NCBI GenBank assembly: GCA_045807225.1
Contig: JBJMHU010000197.1
Coordinates: 14,838 to 78,837 of the forward strand
Direction of reading: 5' to 3'
From: Fodinibacter sp045807225
GTDB taxonomy: Bacteria > Actinomycetota > Actinomycetes > Actinomycetales > Dermatophilaceae
DNA length: 64,000 bases
The notes under the pieces are model-generated. The model saw only the letters and a program-made list of their open reading frames with translations, did no database searches and had not been told where the DNA came from. Position 1 is the stretch's first letter; each line of letters starts with the position of its first letter. Below are positions 16,559-25,418 of this stretch, one piece after another. The translations under genes and the position numbers were made by a program.

Positions 16559-18487
16559 TCACACGCGTTGCTGGCTGGCCGCGACCAGCATCCCGGCTTC
16601 GTCGTACCCCTCGATCCGGATGAGGTCGTCGGCGGCCGCAGGGATGGTGACCTGGGTGTTGCCGTCGCTGGTGCCCGTGGTGGCGACCGGTCGGCCGTTG
16701 ACGTAGATGTCGACGCTGGCAACCGAGTCGGTGGTCACGCTCACCTTTCGTCTGCCGGTGCCGGCTGGTGTGGAGGTGAAGCGCAGCAGGCGCGGTTGTC
16801 GTTGCGCCAGCAGCAGGCCGGCCGCCGCCATGAGGTCAGCGTTCTCCTCCAAGAGGTCGCGCTGGGTGAGCTCGTGGAGCGCGTCGGGCACCACGCCGAG
16901 GTCTTCGACCGGTTGGCCCATCCGGGTGCCCACGCGCAGGCAGCGGCGCAGCGCGACGCGCATCTGGACTCCCTTCGGCAGCTGCTTCAGCCCGCCGTCG
17001 GTCCACTCGGTGCGCAGCTCCTCATGGGTGACCACGTTGGCGCCTCCGGCACCGGTGTTGGCGGCGACGCCGAGCACCGGCCCGATCTGGTGGTCCTGGA
17101 AGCCGGCGGCGAAGATGTCACAGGCGCTGTAGCACTGCGCGTCGGTCACCAGCACCACCGGGCCTTGGTAGAGCTGGCCCACGCTGTTGACCAGCTCCAC
17201 CGGGTACAGCGGGAACGCCGTGGAGTACGCCGAGCCGGTGGTCACCGCTTCATCCAGCGAGGCCTTCCAGTCCCGGTAGTCGGCGACGGTCGTTGCAAGT
17301 GCAGTGGTGCCGGGCGTGCTCACGAACTGGAACGGCTCCGGCGTCACCGGGTGAGGAGTGAGGAACTGCAACAGGTACTCCGCCGCGATGACGTAGCCGC
17401 CGCCGTTGCCGCGCACGTCCACGACCAACCCCGCGGGGGGCAGCACGGACAGCAGCCGCGTGACCTCGTCGAGGAAGGCGTCGATGTTCTGGTCCTCCAT
17501 GTGGAAGGTGAAGATCCGAAGGTGCCCGAAGGTGCCGCTGGGCGTGTCGATGATCCGGGCCTTGAGCTCGTCGGGCCGGCTGGTCGCAACCGGACCGGCC
17601 GCCAGCGGTGCCATCGCGGCGGCGGGCATGCGGGCCGGCCCCTGCGCGGTGTCGGGATCTGGTGCTGGTGTCAGGGAGGCCGGCGCGAACAGCTGGCGCT
17701 TGACCCGCCGGGTCAGCTCGGTGCGCAGGTCCATGCCGACCAGGTGGTGTGCCGCGGCCACGACTCCGGCGGGTAGCGACGGGAGGGTGCCCGGGCTGGT
17801 CACCTCGGCGGCGGACTCGAAGACCCGCCATGGCGCCCTGGTCTGGTGGGTCGCGCCGTCCACCCTGTAGGTGATGTCGACCCAGTCCTCATCCGGGGGC
17901 AGCGACATGTCGACCGACCGCAGGGTCATGTTCTGCAGGCCCTGCGCGAGCTGCGCCGCCTTGTTGCTGCCGGCCTCTCGTGCGGCGTTGGCCTCGACGG
18001 CGAGCTGGATCGGAGTGCCGTTCCAGTGCGTGACTTCGACGCCGGGCTTCAGCTGCGGGTCACCGGTGATGTGGTCGAAGGTCTTGGTCACCAGGTACGC
18101 AGTGCGGCCATCGACGGTGCAGCGTTCCAGGAGGATGCCGAGGAACGCGAACCCGGCGTAGCGCGAGGGCAGGATGTAGTTGGTGTGCAGGTCGTGCAGA
18201 CCAAGGAAGATCCGCTGCAACTGCACATGGAACTCGGCCTCGGAGAGCTCACCGAGCCGGTGCCGCAGCAGGCGCAGCGCCTGCAGCGGGTCGATGGCAT
18301 GCATGGCGCGTTTGAGCGGCAGATGGGCGTAGACCTCACTGAGCAGGATCTCGGCCTGATCCAGCACGAGGCGGCGCTGGCTGTCAGTGAGGGGATCCTG
18401 CGCGATGTGGCTGCGGAACTGCGGCATCGTGCGCACGGTGCCCAGCTGGTTGTCGGCGGTGAGGACGACGGTTTCGGGGTGGGACAT
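16559..18487 (-). CDS. S41-family (C-terminal processing protease-like) peptidase
   Basis: A 642-residue protein. An N-terminal helical region (HDLHTNYILP) leads into a PDZ-like segment (KPGVEVTHWNGTP), then an S41 catalytic core: GHLRIFTFHM, the S41 block LVVDVRGNGGGYVIAAEYLL, and the nucleophile region TDAQCYSACDIFAAGFQD (Ser within YSAC). A C-terminal beta-sandwich near residues 560-640 (SVDIYVNGRPVATTG) may bind substrate or surfaces. S41 peptidases cleave C-terminal tails, often in the envelope, but no signal peptide or membrane helix is visible, so it may be cytosolic or exported by an unusual route. ATG 18487 has GAGGAG eight bases before it. Confidence 0.88.
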   Translation of the reverse strand: MSHPETVVLTADNQLGTVRTMPQFRSHIAQDPLTDSQRRLVLDQAEILLSEVYAHLPLKRAMHAIDPLQALRLLRHRLGELSEAEFHVQLQRIFLGLHDLHTNYILPSRYAGFAFLGILLERCTVDGRTAYLVTKTFDHITGDPQLKPGVEVTHWNGTPIQLAVEANAAREAGSNKAAQLAQGLQNMTLRSVDMSLPPDEDWVDITYRVDGATHQTRAPWRVFESAAEVTSPGTLPSLPAGVVAAAHHLVGMDLRTELTRRVKRQLFAPASLTPAPDPDTAQGPARMPAAAMAPLAAGPVATSRPDELKARIIDTPSGTFGHLRIFTFHMEDQNIDAFLDEVTRLLSVLPPAGLVVDVRGNGGGYVIAAEYLLQFLTPHPVTPEPFQFVSTPGTTALATTVADYRDWKASLDEAVTTGSAYSTAFPLYPVELVNSVGQLYQGPVVLVTDAQCYSACDIFAAGFQDHQIGPVLGVAANTGAGGANVVTHEELRTEWTDGGLKQLPKGVQMRVALRRCLRVGTRMGQPVEDLGVVPDALHELTQRDLLEENADLMAAAGLLLAQRQPRLLRFTSTPAGTGRRKVSVTTDSVASVDIYVNGRPVATTGTSDGNTQVTIPAAADDLIRIEGYDEAGMLVAASQQRV

Positions 18488-18628
18488 GGCTGGCTCCTCG
18501 TGAAGGGTGGTTCCTGCCTCCAAGGAGCCGCGGCACGCCCGCTTGGTACATCGGCCACCAAAGCGCAACACCTCAGCCCCCTGGTGCGTCCTGTCGCCGT
18601 GCGTGCCGCGGTCTTGCCGATCCGGGCC

Positions 18629-18790
18629 CTAGAGCAGCCCTTTGAAGCCCGGGTTTCCACCTTCCTCGTACGCCTTCTTCTCTCGACCACAGTGCGAGCA
18701 GAGGTCGAAACCGGCGTGCTTGCCGCCCATGTCGTGGTTGACGTGGTGTTCCCAATGGTGGATTCCCACCGAACACAGGATGCGGCGCAC
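18629..18790 (-). CDS. 53-aa mini zinc-ribbon protein
   Basis: GTG 18790 follows GGGAGG by five bases. The protein reads VRRILCSVGIHHWEHH near its start and LCSHCGREKK later. That gives Cys, His and CxxC ligands in a C-x3-x-H ... C-x2-C arrangement like phage-type DUF1660 mini proteins. It ends in GGNPGFKGLL. The ligand set fits one zinc ion. It sits between the S41 gene (same strand) and the divergent MFS gene. The same signature occurs four times in the protein at 54381-54926. Confidence 0.72.
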   Translation of the reverse strand: MRRILCSVGIHHWEHHVNHDMGGKHAGFDLCSHCGREKKAYEEGGNPGFKGLL

Positions 18791-19072
18791 GGGAACCTCC
18801 CTTGCTGTCGACGACGCCACATGGCACAGCGACAGCGGCACTTTGCCGACTGACCGAACAGCGTCCCACCTTCCAGACACCGTGTCGATGAGGAAGCGGC
18901 GGTCGACGGTGGGCGAAGGCTTCCACCGGTCGCCGTGGAACGCGTGGCCCCGGAGGCGCCGCGGGCCGAAGAAATTGGCGTGACGTGTAATCCCGCAGGT
19001 CAGGGGCTCGGGCGTAGCGTGCGATCTGAGCCAACCGGGGGGTCGGCTCGTACGTCGCGCGGGGAGGGTGTC

Positions 19073-20557
19073 ATGTCCACAGCACAGGCAAAGGCGGTCG
19101 CCGAGAACAGGCCGGTGAGGAGCCTGATCCCGGCTCGGATGCACGACATGCCATGGGGCAGGTTCCACTGGATGGTGATCGTGGGTCTGGGCACGGCATG
19201 GATACTCGACGGTCTCGAGATCCAGATCGTGGCAGCCGGTGGGTTCCAGGAGTCACTCGACATGACGGCGGCCAACGTCGGCATGGCTGGTTCGGTCTAC
19301 CTGCTGGGCGAGGTGGTCGGCGCCCTGGTCTTCGGTCGCCTCACCGACACCCTGGGGCGCAAGAAGCTCTTCACGATGACGCTCGCGCTCTACCTGGTGG
19401 CTTCAGGACTGGCAGCCTTCTCGCCGAACATGTGGGTGTTCCTGGTCCTGCGCTTCGTGGCCGGCATGGGCATCGGCGGTGAGTACTCCGCCGTGAACTC
19501 CGCCATCGACGAGCTGATACCCGGCCGGTTCCGCGGTCGGGTCGACCTGGCGATCAACGGGACGTACTGGCTCGGAGCCGCAGTCGGCGCCTTCGCGAGC
19601 CTGTTCCTGCTCGACACTGCCCGGTTCGGCGAGAACGTCGGATGGCGCATCGCCTTCCTGATCGGCCCCGTTCTCGGTCTGGGGATCATCTACCTGCGGC
19701 GCCACATCCCCGAGAGCCCGCGGTGGATGGTCACTCACGGTCAGTACGAGGAGGCCGAGCGGGTCGTCTCGCAGGTGGAGCTGGAGGTCCAGGCCGCCGG
19801 CAAGACGCTGCCCCACCTCGACGAACAGCGCGACGGGATGTGGCTCAAGCCACGTGAAGGGTTGACGCCCAAGCAGCTGGCCTACGTCTTCTTCAAGCTC
19901 TACCCCAAGCGCACCGTGCTGGGGGCCACCCTGATGATCACGCAGAGCTTCCTCTACAACGCCATCTTCTTCACGTACTCCCTCGTGCTGCAGAACTTCT
20001 ACGGGCAGACCGCCTCGAGCGCCGCCGTCTACTTCTTCCCCTTCGCTCTGGGCAACCTGCTCGGCCCACTGCTGCTCGGGCCGCTGTTCGACACCGTCGG
20101 CCGACGCAAGATGATCGGCGGCTGCTACGCCTTCTCCGCGGTCGTCCTGGCGGTGTCGGCGTTCCTGTTCAACGCCGGGACCCTGACGGCCGCCACGCAC
20201 ACGGCATTCTGGTGCCTGGCCTTCTTCTTCGCCTCGGCCGGGGCCTCGGCGGGTTACCTCACCGTCTCGGAGATCTTCCCCCTGGAGGCCCGTGGTCAGG
20301 CGATCTCGTACTTCTTCGCCACGGCCCAGGTCTTCGGCGCCCTCGGACCGGTCTTCTACGGCTGGCTCATCGGCGACGGTACGGACCGGACCCCCATGTT
20401 CTGGGGGTACCTGATCGCCTCGGCGATCATGCTCATCGGCGCCGCCGTGGCGGCGGTATGGGGCGTCGACGCCGAGGGCAAGTCGCTGGAGGAGATCGCC
20501 CCGCCGCTGAGCAGCTACGACGAGCACGGCAACGAGACCGTGCACCTGCCGGTGTAG
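19073..20557 (+). CDS. MFS transporter, sugar/metabolite porter type
   Basis: A 494-residue transporter with 12 helices and the sugar-porter-like motifs GRLTDTLGRKKLFTMT (loop 2-3), RFVAGMGIGGEYSAVNS (helix 4) and LLGPLFDTVGRRKMIGG (loop 8-9). The central loop includes RRHIPESPRWM. Members move sugars, aromatic acids or other carboxylates with protons; the cargo is unclear. GGGGAGGG precedes ATG 19073. A universal stress protein starts 10 bases after the stop, forming an operon in which the stress protein may tune the transporter or share its induction. Confidence 0.92.
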   Translation: MSTAQAKAVAENRPVRSLIPARMHDMPWGRFHWMVIVGLGTAWILDGLEIQIVAAGGFQESLDMTAANVGMAGSVYLLGEVVGALVFGRLTDTLGRKKLFTMTLALYLVASGLAAFSPNMWVFLVLRFVAGMGIGGEYSAVNSAIDELIPGRFRGRVDLAINGTYWLGAAVGAFASLFLLDTARFGENVGWRIAFLIGPVLGLGIIYLRRHIPESPRWMVTHGQYEEAERVVSQVELEVQAAGKTLPHLDEQRDGMWLKPREGLTPKQLAYVFFKLYPKRTVLGATLMITQSFLYNAIFFTYSLVLQNFYGQTASSAAVYFFPFALGNLLGPLLLGPLFDTVGRRKMIGGCYAFSAVVLAVSAFLFNAGTLTAATHTAFWCLAFFFASAGASAGYLTVSEIFPLEARGQAISYFFATAQVFGALGPVFYGWLIGDGTDRTPMFWGYLIASAIMLIGAAVAAVWGVDAEGKSLEEIAPPLSSYDEHGNETVHLPV

Positions 20558-20567
20558 GGAGACCAGC

Positions 20568-21179
20568 ATGCCTGAGCAGAGCGACAGCGCACCGCAGGCC
20601 TCCGCGGCGCACGAGCCGTACACCGTCGTCGTGGGCGTCAGCGCGACCTCCAAGTCACCGAAGGCGCTGGCGTGGGGCGCCGCCCAAGCCGCGCAGACCA
20701 ACGGGCGCCTCGTCGCGGTGCGGTCCTGGCGGGTCACCGGCCCACCGGGCACGACGTCGGGAGCGGTCGCGGCGCGGGTGACGGACGAACGCGAGATCGA
20801 CCGGTCCGAGCAGCTAGCGCTCGAGGCGGACGTGGCCGAGGTGCTCGGCGCGGGCCACGGGGCGGAGGTCCGCGCCGTCCGCGGCGGCAAGCGCAAGGTT
20901 CTGCTCGCGGCCGCCCAGGGAGCCGACCTGCTCGTCGTCGACGCCCCACGGACGTTCACCGGCTCTCCGATGTTCGCCCAGCGTCTGGTGTATGCCGCGG
21001 CCTGCCCGGTCGTGGTCATGCCACCGGGCGTCTCGGGCGAACCTCCCAACGCGCTTGCTCGTGCCGGCCGAGCCATCGGGATTGCCGCGGTGCGGTCCAC
21101 CGGGCTGGCGGGACGCCCGGGTTACCGCCCGCCGCTCATCAGCGCTCCTCAACCACGGCGGTCCCCGGGGGCTGTCTGA
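20568..21179 (+). CDS. Universal stress protein (UspA family), divergent
   Basis: A 203-residue protein with one Usp alpha/beta domain (residues 18-155): YTVVVGVSATSKSPKALAWG, GKRKVLLAAAQGADLLVVD and AACPVVVMPP. The ATP-binding G-x2-G-x9-G-S/T loop is replaced by DAPRTFTGSPMF, so nucleotide binding is doubtful. A basic 45-residue tail follows. GGGAGA precedes the ATG, 10 bases after the MFS stop. USPs in actinobacteria are often induced by hypoxia or stationary phase. Pairing with a transporter suggests co-regulation of uptake and stress signalling. Confidence 0.88.
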   Translation: MPEQSDSAPQASAAHEPYTVVVGVSATSKSPKALAWGAAQAAQTNGRLVAVRSWRVTGPPGTTSGAVAARVTDEREIDRSEQLALEADVAEVLGAGHGAEVRAVRGGKRKVLLAAAQGADLLVVDAPRTFTGSPMFAQRLVYAAACPVVVMPPGVSGEPPNALARAGRAIGIAAVRSTGLAGRPGYRPPLISAPQPRRSPGAV

Positions 21180-21359
21180 CCTCCCGCCAGCGCAATTCCC
21201 GTCGCAGCAGCCAGCTGGTGTTCGGCCGGCCCAGCGCGCCGGCTCATGAGTGCGTCGAGGCTGCGACGAGTCGCCGCCGGCGACCTCGCGGCCCTCGCAC
21301 CCCACCGCACCGGGAGTTGCCTGGACCGGGTCACCTCCGCGTGGCGCCGCCTTCCCGCG

Positions 21360-22685
21360 TCATGGGCACCGCGGCACCGGCTGGCTGTAGGTGCTGTTCG
21401 ACCTGTTGGAGACGTAGTAGTCGCTCACCCACCGACCGTCGACGAGCTGGTTCCACACCCTGGTGGTGCCCACGAGCGAACCGGGCTTCTGACAGGCCAC
21501 GTAGGCGAGCGCCCCGCCCTGTAGGGGCTGGTTGAGGTTGGTGAAGCTGGTGCCGGGACCGGATCGGGTGTTGACCGGGGTGGAGACGCTGACCTGGCCG
21601 GGGTAGGAGCAGCGCGGGAGGGCACTGCTGAAGCCCGTGGTCGAGGGCGTGGAGACGTAGCGGTCCGACACGAACCCCCCACTGCTGATCCGGTCCCAGA
21701 CCGGCGTGGTCCCGATCAGCTGACCACGGGACTGGCAGATGACGCCGACGGCACTGCCGGGCTGCAGCTGGCCGATGATCGAGGAGCTCGCCGTCGGCGC
21801 GCTGCGCACGTTGAGCGTCGTCGTTCCCGTGACGCGGTACGTCTTGGCGACCGTTGCGACCGGTCCCTTGATGATGTCGCTGTCGATGTGGAGGGACACC
21901 CCGCCCCAGGTCTCGAGGTGGTCACCACGGTACTGCTTGGCGCGCTGCCAGTCCGCCCACACGGTGTTGCCAGCCGTGAGCCATCCGGTCAGCGTGGCGA
22001 GGTTGTCCCACCGTGCCATCCACACGGCATCCGGTCGCGCCAACGAGGTGGAGGCGTAGCTGCCTGCCAGGTCCCGCAGGCCGGAGTCCTGGTGGACGTA
22101 GACGCCGGCAAGGTAGCCGTTGCGGTGCAGGGCACGGGTCCACTCCGAGACGTAGGTGCGGACCGCGGCGACGCAGGAGGCGTTGGTGCGGTCGTAGTTC
22201 TCCACGTCGGCGTAGAGGGCGCTACCCGCAAGCAGGCCCAGGCTGCGCGCCCGGGCCACGGCGTCGGTCGCATCGGCACTTCCGCGCGCTGCGGCGGCGG
22301 TGGCCGTGAACCGGTAGGGCTTGCTCCCGAAGACGCAGAACGGCTGGTCGCCGAAGTAGGTCGGCACCAGCCACCAGCCAGCGGCCGTCGCGCTGCGCAC
22401 CCAGGCAGCTGTCAGCTCCGGCTGAGCACACCCGCGGTTGCGTCCACCGAAGTAGATGTTGACCCCGGTGTACGAGGAGGTGCCCCGCCACGCCGCCAGG
22501 GCCGCGAGCGAGGGTGCCGTACAGGTGTCGAAGAAGCGCCCCTGGGCACGCGTTGCGGAGGATGCCGCAGGGTAGCCGGCAGGCGTGGCAGGGTCGGCAA
22601 TCGCCACGGCAGGCCCGACCACCCCCGCCACAACCACTGCTGACAAGGCGGCCAGTGCTGATACGGCGCGTCGGGCGTGTGACAT
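21360..22685 (-). CDS. Secreted DUF1906 glycoside-hydrolase-like protein with two SH3 domains
   Basis: A 441-residue exported protein. The signal peptide MSHARRAVSALAALSAVVVA is followed by a cleavage-type AIADPA. Residues 50-275 are a DUF1906 (Rv2525c-like) TIM barrel: FFDTCTAPSL, YFGGRNRGC, ALYADVENYD and VWADWQRAK. Then come two SH3-type modules (near 285-350 and 365-435), each with NVRSAPT or NTRSGPG and a W-D-R/N-Q turn; such modules bind peptidoglycan. Probably a wall-associated glycosidase or amidase-like enzyme. GGGGAG lies seven bases before ATG 22685. It is convergent with the USP gene. Confidence 0.92.
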   Translation of the reverse strand: MSHARRAVSALAALSAVVVAGVVGPAVAIADPATPAGYPAASSATRAQGRFFDTCTAPSLAALAAWRGTSSYTGVNIYFGGRNRGCAQPELTAAWVRSATAAGWWLVPTYFGDQPFCVFGSKPYRFTATAAAARGSADATDAVARARSLGLLAGSALYADVENYDRTNASCVAAVRTYVSEWTRALHRNGYLAGVYVHQDSGLRDLAGSYASTSLARPDAVWMARWDNLATLTGWLTAGNTVWADWQRAKQYRGDHLETWGGVSLHIDSDIIKGPVATVAKTYRVTGTTTLNVRSAPTASSSIIGQLQPGSAVGVICQSRGQLIGTTPVWDRISSGGFVSDRYVSTPSTTGFSSALPRCSYPGQVSVSTPVNTRSGPGTSFTNLNQPLQGGALAYVACQKPGSLVGTTRVWNQLVDGRWVSDYYVSNRSNSTYSQPVPRCP

Positions 22686-22990
22686 GACCTGCTCCCCTGC
22701 CGGAGCCAGTCGGCGCGAGGCCCCAACAGGTCCATGGTGCGCCTCTTCGCGCCGCGGGGGAAGACGGCGAGGTCTTTGACCGCCAGGAGGCCCTTTCGGT
22801 GAGCGCCTGGTTCACCCGCTCACTCAAGGGGCCCGTCCGAGCGACCGGCACGGCTGCCCAGCCGCGCGCAGGCTTCGGCAAGGTGTCGGTCACGCCGGCG
22901 ACCTCGAGCTCTTCCATCCGGGAGTGCTGGCACCGGGTGCGATCGCCGTGGGACGATTTCAGGGGGGCGAGGGCTGACTGAGGAGCGAAA
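22686..22990. other. Intergenic region between divergent DUF1906 and SnoaL genes
   Basis: 305 bases with no supported gene. I looked for a c-di-AMP (ydaO) riboswitch, common before wall hydrolases, and did not see its conserved blocks. It must hold two divergent promoters. Confidence 0.6.
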
Positions 22991-23419
22991 GTGGCAGCAA
23001 CCGGTGTGGAGGTCATCCGGCAGATGGTCGAGCGGACCAACGCCCACGACCTCGACGGCATGGCGGCCCTGATGCATGAGGACTACCAGAGCGAACAGCC
23101 CTTCCACCCGGCCCGCGGCTTCGGCGGACGGGCGCAGATGAAGGCGAACTGGGGCGCGATCCTCACCGGCGTGCCCGACCTGCGCGCCGAGGTCGCGGCG
23201 TCGGTGCAGGACGGGGATGTGGTGTGGAGCGAGTGGCACTGGTGGGGCACCACCGATCAGGACGAGCCGTTCGACCTGCGCGCGATCACCCAGTTCACCG
23301 TTCGGGACGGTCTGGTCGTGCATGGTCGGCTCTTCGCGGAGCTGGTCGAGCACGGCGGAGCCGGCATCAATGATGCCGTGGAGGCCCAGTCGGGCCACCG
23401 CCCACAGCTGGCAGGCTGA
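22991..23419 (+). CDS. SnoaL-like/NTF2-fold protein
   Basis: A 142-residue cone-shaped alpha+beta protein of the SnoaL/ester-cyclase-like group: EVIRQMVERTNAHDLDGMAALMHEDY at the start, FGGRAQMKANW and WSEWHWWGTTDQDEPFDLRAI in the sheet. Members are polyketide cyclases, dehydratases or ligand-binding proteins; substrate unknown. GTG 22991 has GAGGAG shortly upstream. It stands alone between the DUF1906 gene and the DJ-1 gene. Confidence 0.87.
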   Translation: MAATGVEVIRQMVERTNAHDLDGMAALMHEDYQSEQPFHPARGFGGRAQMKANWGAILTGVPDLRAEVAASVQDGDVVWSEWHWWGTTDQDEPFDLRAITQFTVRDGLVVHGRLFAELVEHGGAGINDAVEAQSGHRPQLAG

Positions 23420-23640
23420 GCCGGGTCCAAGGAGCCGCGTGCCGGGTCAAGCCGTGGCCGTCCCACCGGGAGTGCGCCACGGTAGCGGCACGCCCGAGGT
23501 GGGCGCTGACCGACGGTGACGGCGACCGTGCCACCGGGCGGCGCTTGCGGTCGTGCGGAGGAGAGCCGGAGGCGACGCAGGCGCCGGTGTGAGATGCCCG
23601 GGCGTGGGTACGCCTAAGGACCCAAGCACAGGAGGCGACA

Positions 23641-24402
23641 ATGTCCAGCAAACGCACCCTCCAGGACCGCCGGATCGCGGTCCTGGCCGCCGACGGATTC
23701 GAGAAGGTCGAGCTGACCGTTCCGCTGCGCGCCCTGCGGGCGGCGGGGGCCAAGGTCGACCTGGTCTCGCTGCGGCGAGGACGGATCCGTGGCCTGAACC
23801 TGAACCTGCCGGCAACGCGGGTACGGGTTGACAGGACCGTCGAGGAGGCCGACGCCGGCGACTACGACGGCCTGCTCGTGCCCGGCGGCTTCATCAACCC
23901 GGACCTGCTGCGCCAGTCCGCACCGGCGCGTGCCCTGGTCCGCGAGTTCGTGCAGAGTGGCAAGCCAGTGGTCACCCTGTGCCATGGGCCGTGGGTGCTC
24001 GCGTCGGCCGGGGTGCTGGAGGGCCGAACCCTGACGTCCTGGGCGGGAATCAGGGACGACGTGGTGAACGCCGGGGCGACGTGGCTCGACCAGGAGGTCG
24101 TGCGCGAGGGCAACCTCACCACGAGCAGGGGACCTCAGGACATGGCGGCGTTCGTGCCCGCGATGCTCGAGGCCTTCGCCGGGGGCCCGCTCGCCGCCAC
24201 GACCTCGGGTTCGGCTCCCGAGTCGGACCCGCAGCGCAGCAGCCCGCCGGAGCTCGTGGCGGCAGCGACGCGCTGGTCGCCGAAGCCGTCGACCATCGCC
24301 GTGGCCGGGGTGGGCCTGGCTGCGCTTGCGAGGCGGACCGCCCGGCGCGCGGGCGCGCCCAGTGGCACGACGCTGCTGACGCGGCTCCGGCCCGCTCGGT
24401 GA
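23641..24402 (+). CDS. DJ-1/PfpI family glutamine amidotransferase-like protein with C-terminal extension
   Basis: A 253-residue protein; the first 180 residues are a PfpI fold with Glu21 in the DGFEKVE motif and the nucleophile elbow TLCHGPWVL (Cys114, His115). Relatives protect against glyoxals and act as stress chaperone-deglycases or proteases. The C-terminal 70 residues are an A/P/S-rich linker and a short hydrophobic helix (TIAVAGVGLAALARR) ending basic, which may tether it to the membrane. GGAGGC precedes the ATG. It is followed by a strong terminator. Confidence 0.9.
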   Translation: MSSKRTLQDRRIAVLAADGFEKVELTVPLRALRAAGAKVDLVSLRRGRIRGLNLNLPATRVRVDRTVEEADAGDYDGLLVPGGFINPDLLRQSAPARALVREFVQSGKPVVTLCHGPWVLASAGVLEGRTLTSWAGIRDDVVNAGATWLDQEVVREGNLTTSRGPQDMAAFVPAMLEAFAGGPLAATTSGSAPESDPQRSSPPELVAAATRWSPKPSTIAVAGVGLAALARRTARRAGAPSGTTLLTRLRPAR

Positions 24403-24438
24403 CCTGAAGCTCGTGCCGTCCGGGGGGCGTAGTACCAA

Positions 24439-24475
24439 GGTCCAAATGACCCGGCCGGCTCCGAACCCGTAGATT
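24439..24475 (+). promoter_or_regulatory. Candidate DevR/DosR-like box and -10
   Basis: GGTCCAAATGACCC (24439-24452) is an imperfect palindrome resembling DevR/DosR boxes (GGGAC-n4-GTCC). TAGATT follows at 24470-24475, giving a spacing at which the box centre would lie near -36. The expected transcript would start at the terminator hairpin that begins at 24483. Confidence 0.35.
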
Positions 24476-24482
24476 TCACGGC

Positions 24483-24519
24483 AGAGAGCCCCGCCGAACC
24501 CTGCACGGCGGGGCTCTCT
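24483..24519. terminator. Strong 13-bp hairpin terminator
   Basis: AGAGAGCCCCGCC (24483-24495) pairs perfectly with GGCGGGGCTCTCT (24507-24519) around an 11-base loop. It separates the DJ-1 gene from the convergent membrane coiled-coil gene, and on either strand could end transcription. Confidence 0.85.
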
Positions 24520-24666
24520 TGTGTCCGGTCGAGCCGGTGAGAAGTGGTCGGCGCGCTCAGATCGGCCTGCCTGGCAGCGCCGCGGGCCGGCCGGCGCACG
24601 CTGGCGGAACCCGCAGCGCGACGAGGACCCGCTCGGTGGGTCACTCGTGTTACTGCGTGGGTCCGG

Positions 24667-25299
24667 TCACGCCGAGTGGCTCGAGCTGCCGAGGTTGCCA
24701 TCTCGGTCGCCCAGGTCGAGGCCGTGCGCCCCTTGACGGTAGATCTTCAACGCGGCGGCCTGCCGTTCGACGTGCTCGCCAAGGTCCGTGAGGTGTCGCT
24801 CGCGGTCCGCGATCTCGGTGTGCAGCATCGTCTGCCGAGCAAGGTAGCTGGTCTGGATCAGCTTGGCGACCTGAGGACGAAGCGCGCCCAGGGCGCTGCG
24901 CTGGTGGGCCGGATCCGCGTAGTCCTGGATGCTCGCGAGGTCGGCATCGACCGCCGCGGCGCTGATCTTGAGCTCGTCGACGAGCGCGCGTGCGTCGGCG
25001 ATGAACAGCCGACCGTCCTTCGAGCGAGACAGCATCACGTCGGCGGCCTGGACCTCCTCGCGCAAGTCCCGACGCAACCGGGCGATGTCGCGTCCCGGCC
25101 CGGGCCTCAGCGCCCGCGACTGGACGGCGGCCGCGCCCTGGTGCCATCCCCGCCAGCGGCGGATGCGCCGGTACAGCCGCCACGCGATCAACGTCGTGGT
25201 CAGCACGAGCGACAGCAGCATCAGCAGCAGGAGCGTCAGGCTGATCATGAGTGTCCCGCCCAACGCGGACAGGCCGCCGTCATTGGCGAACGCTTCCAT
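24667..25299 (-). CDS. Single-pass membrane protein with cytosolic coiled coil
   Basis: Unrecognised, 210 residues. An N-terminal membrane helix (residues 17-40, LMISLTLLLLMLLSLVLTTT) is followed by a basic juxtamembrane segment RLYRRIRRWRGW. A long helical region (70-190) rich in Leu, Arg and Glu heptads then includes RHLTDLGEHVERQAAAL, likely a coiled coil. Topology suggests the coiled coil lies in the cytosol. GGGAGGTCAGG precedes ATG 25299, and a palindrome lies 39 bases farther upstream (25338-25352). It faces the DJ-1 gene. Confidence 0.78.
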   Translation of the reverse strand: MEAFANDGGLSALGGTLMISLTLLLLMLLSLVLTTTLIAWRLYRRIRRWRGWHQGAAAVQSRALRPGPGRDIARLRRDLREEVQAADVMLSRSKDGRLFIADARALVDELKISAAAVDADLASIQDYADPAHQRSALGALRPQVAKLIQTSYLARQTMLHTEIADRERHLTDLGEHVERQAAALKIYRQGAHGLDLGDRDGNLGSSSHSA

Positions 25300-25337
25300 C
25301 CTGACCTCCCGCTACCCGGCGGCTGCCCGCCGACGTC

Positions 25338-25352
25338 CTCGAATATATCGAG
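25338..25352. promoter_or_regulatory. Palindrome at the promoter of the coiled-coil membrane gene
   Basis: CTCGA-ATATA-TCGAG is a perfect inverted repeat whose centre supplies a TATATT-like -10 on the minus strand. It lies about 40 bases before the gene start and could be an operator. Confidence 0.5.
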
Positions 25353-25418
25353 TCGGGCGCTCCATGGCCGTGGTTCCTGGCGGGCCCTCGAGCCCGCGGG
25401 GCGGCGATGCCGGTCGGC

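Noticed and set aside
22686..22990. c-di-AMP riboswitch before the DUF1906 wall protein
   Set aside because: Expected conserved blocks were not found in the leader.
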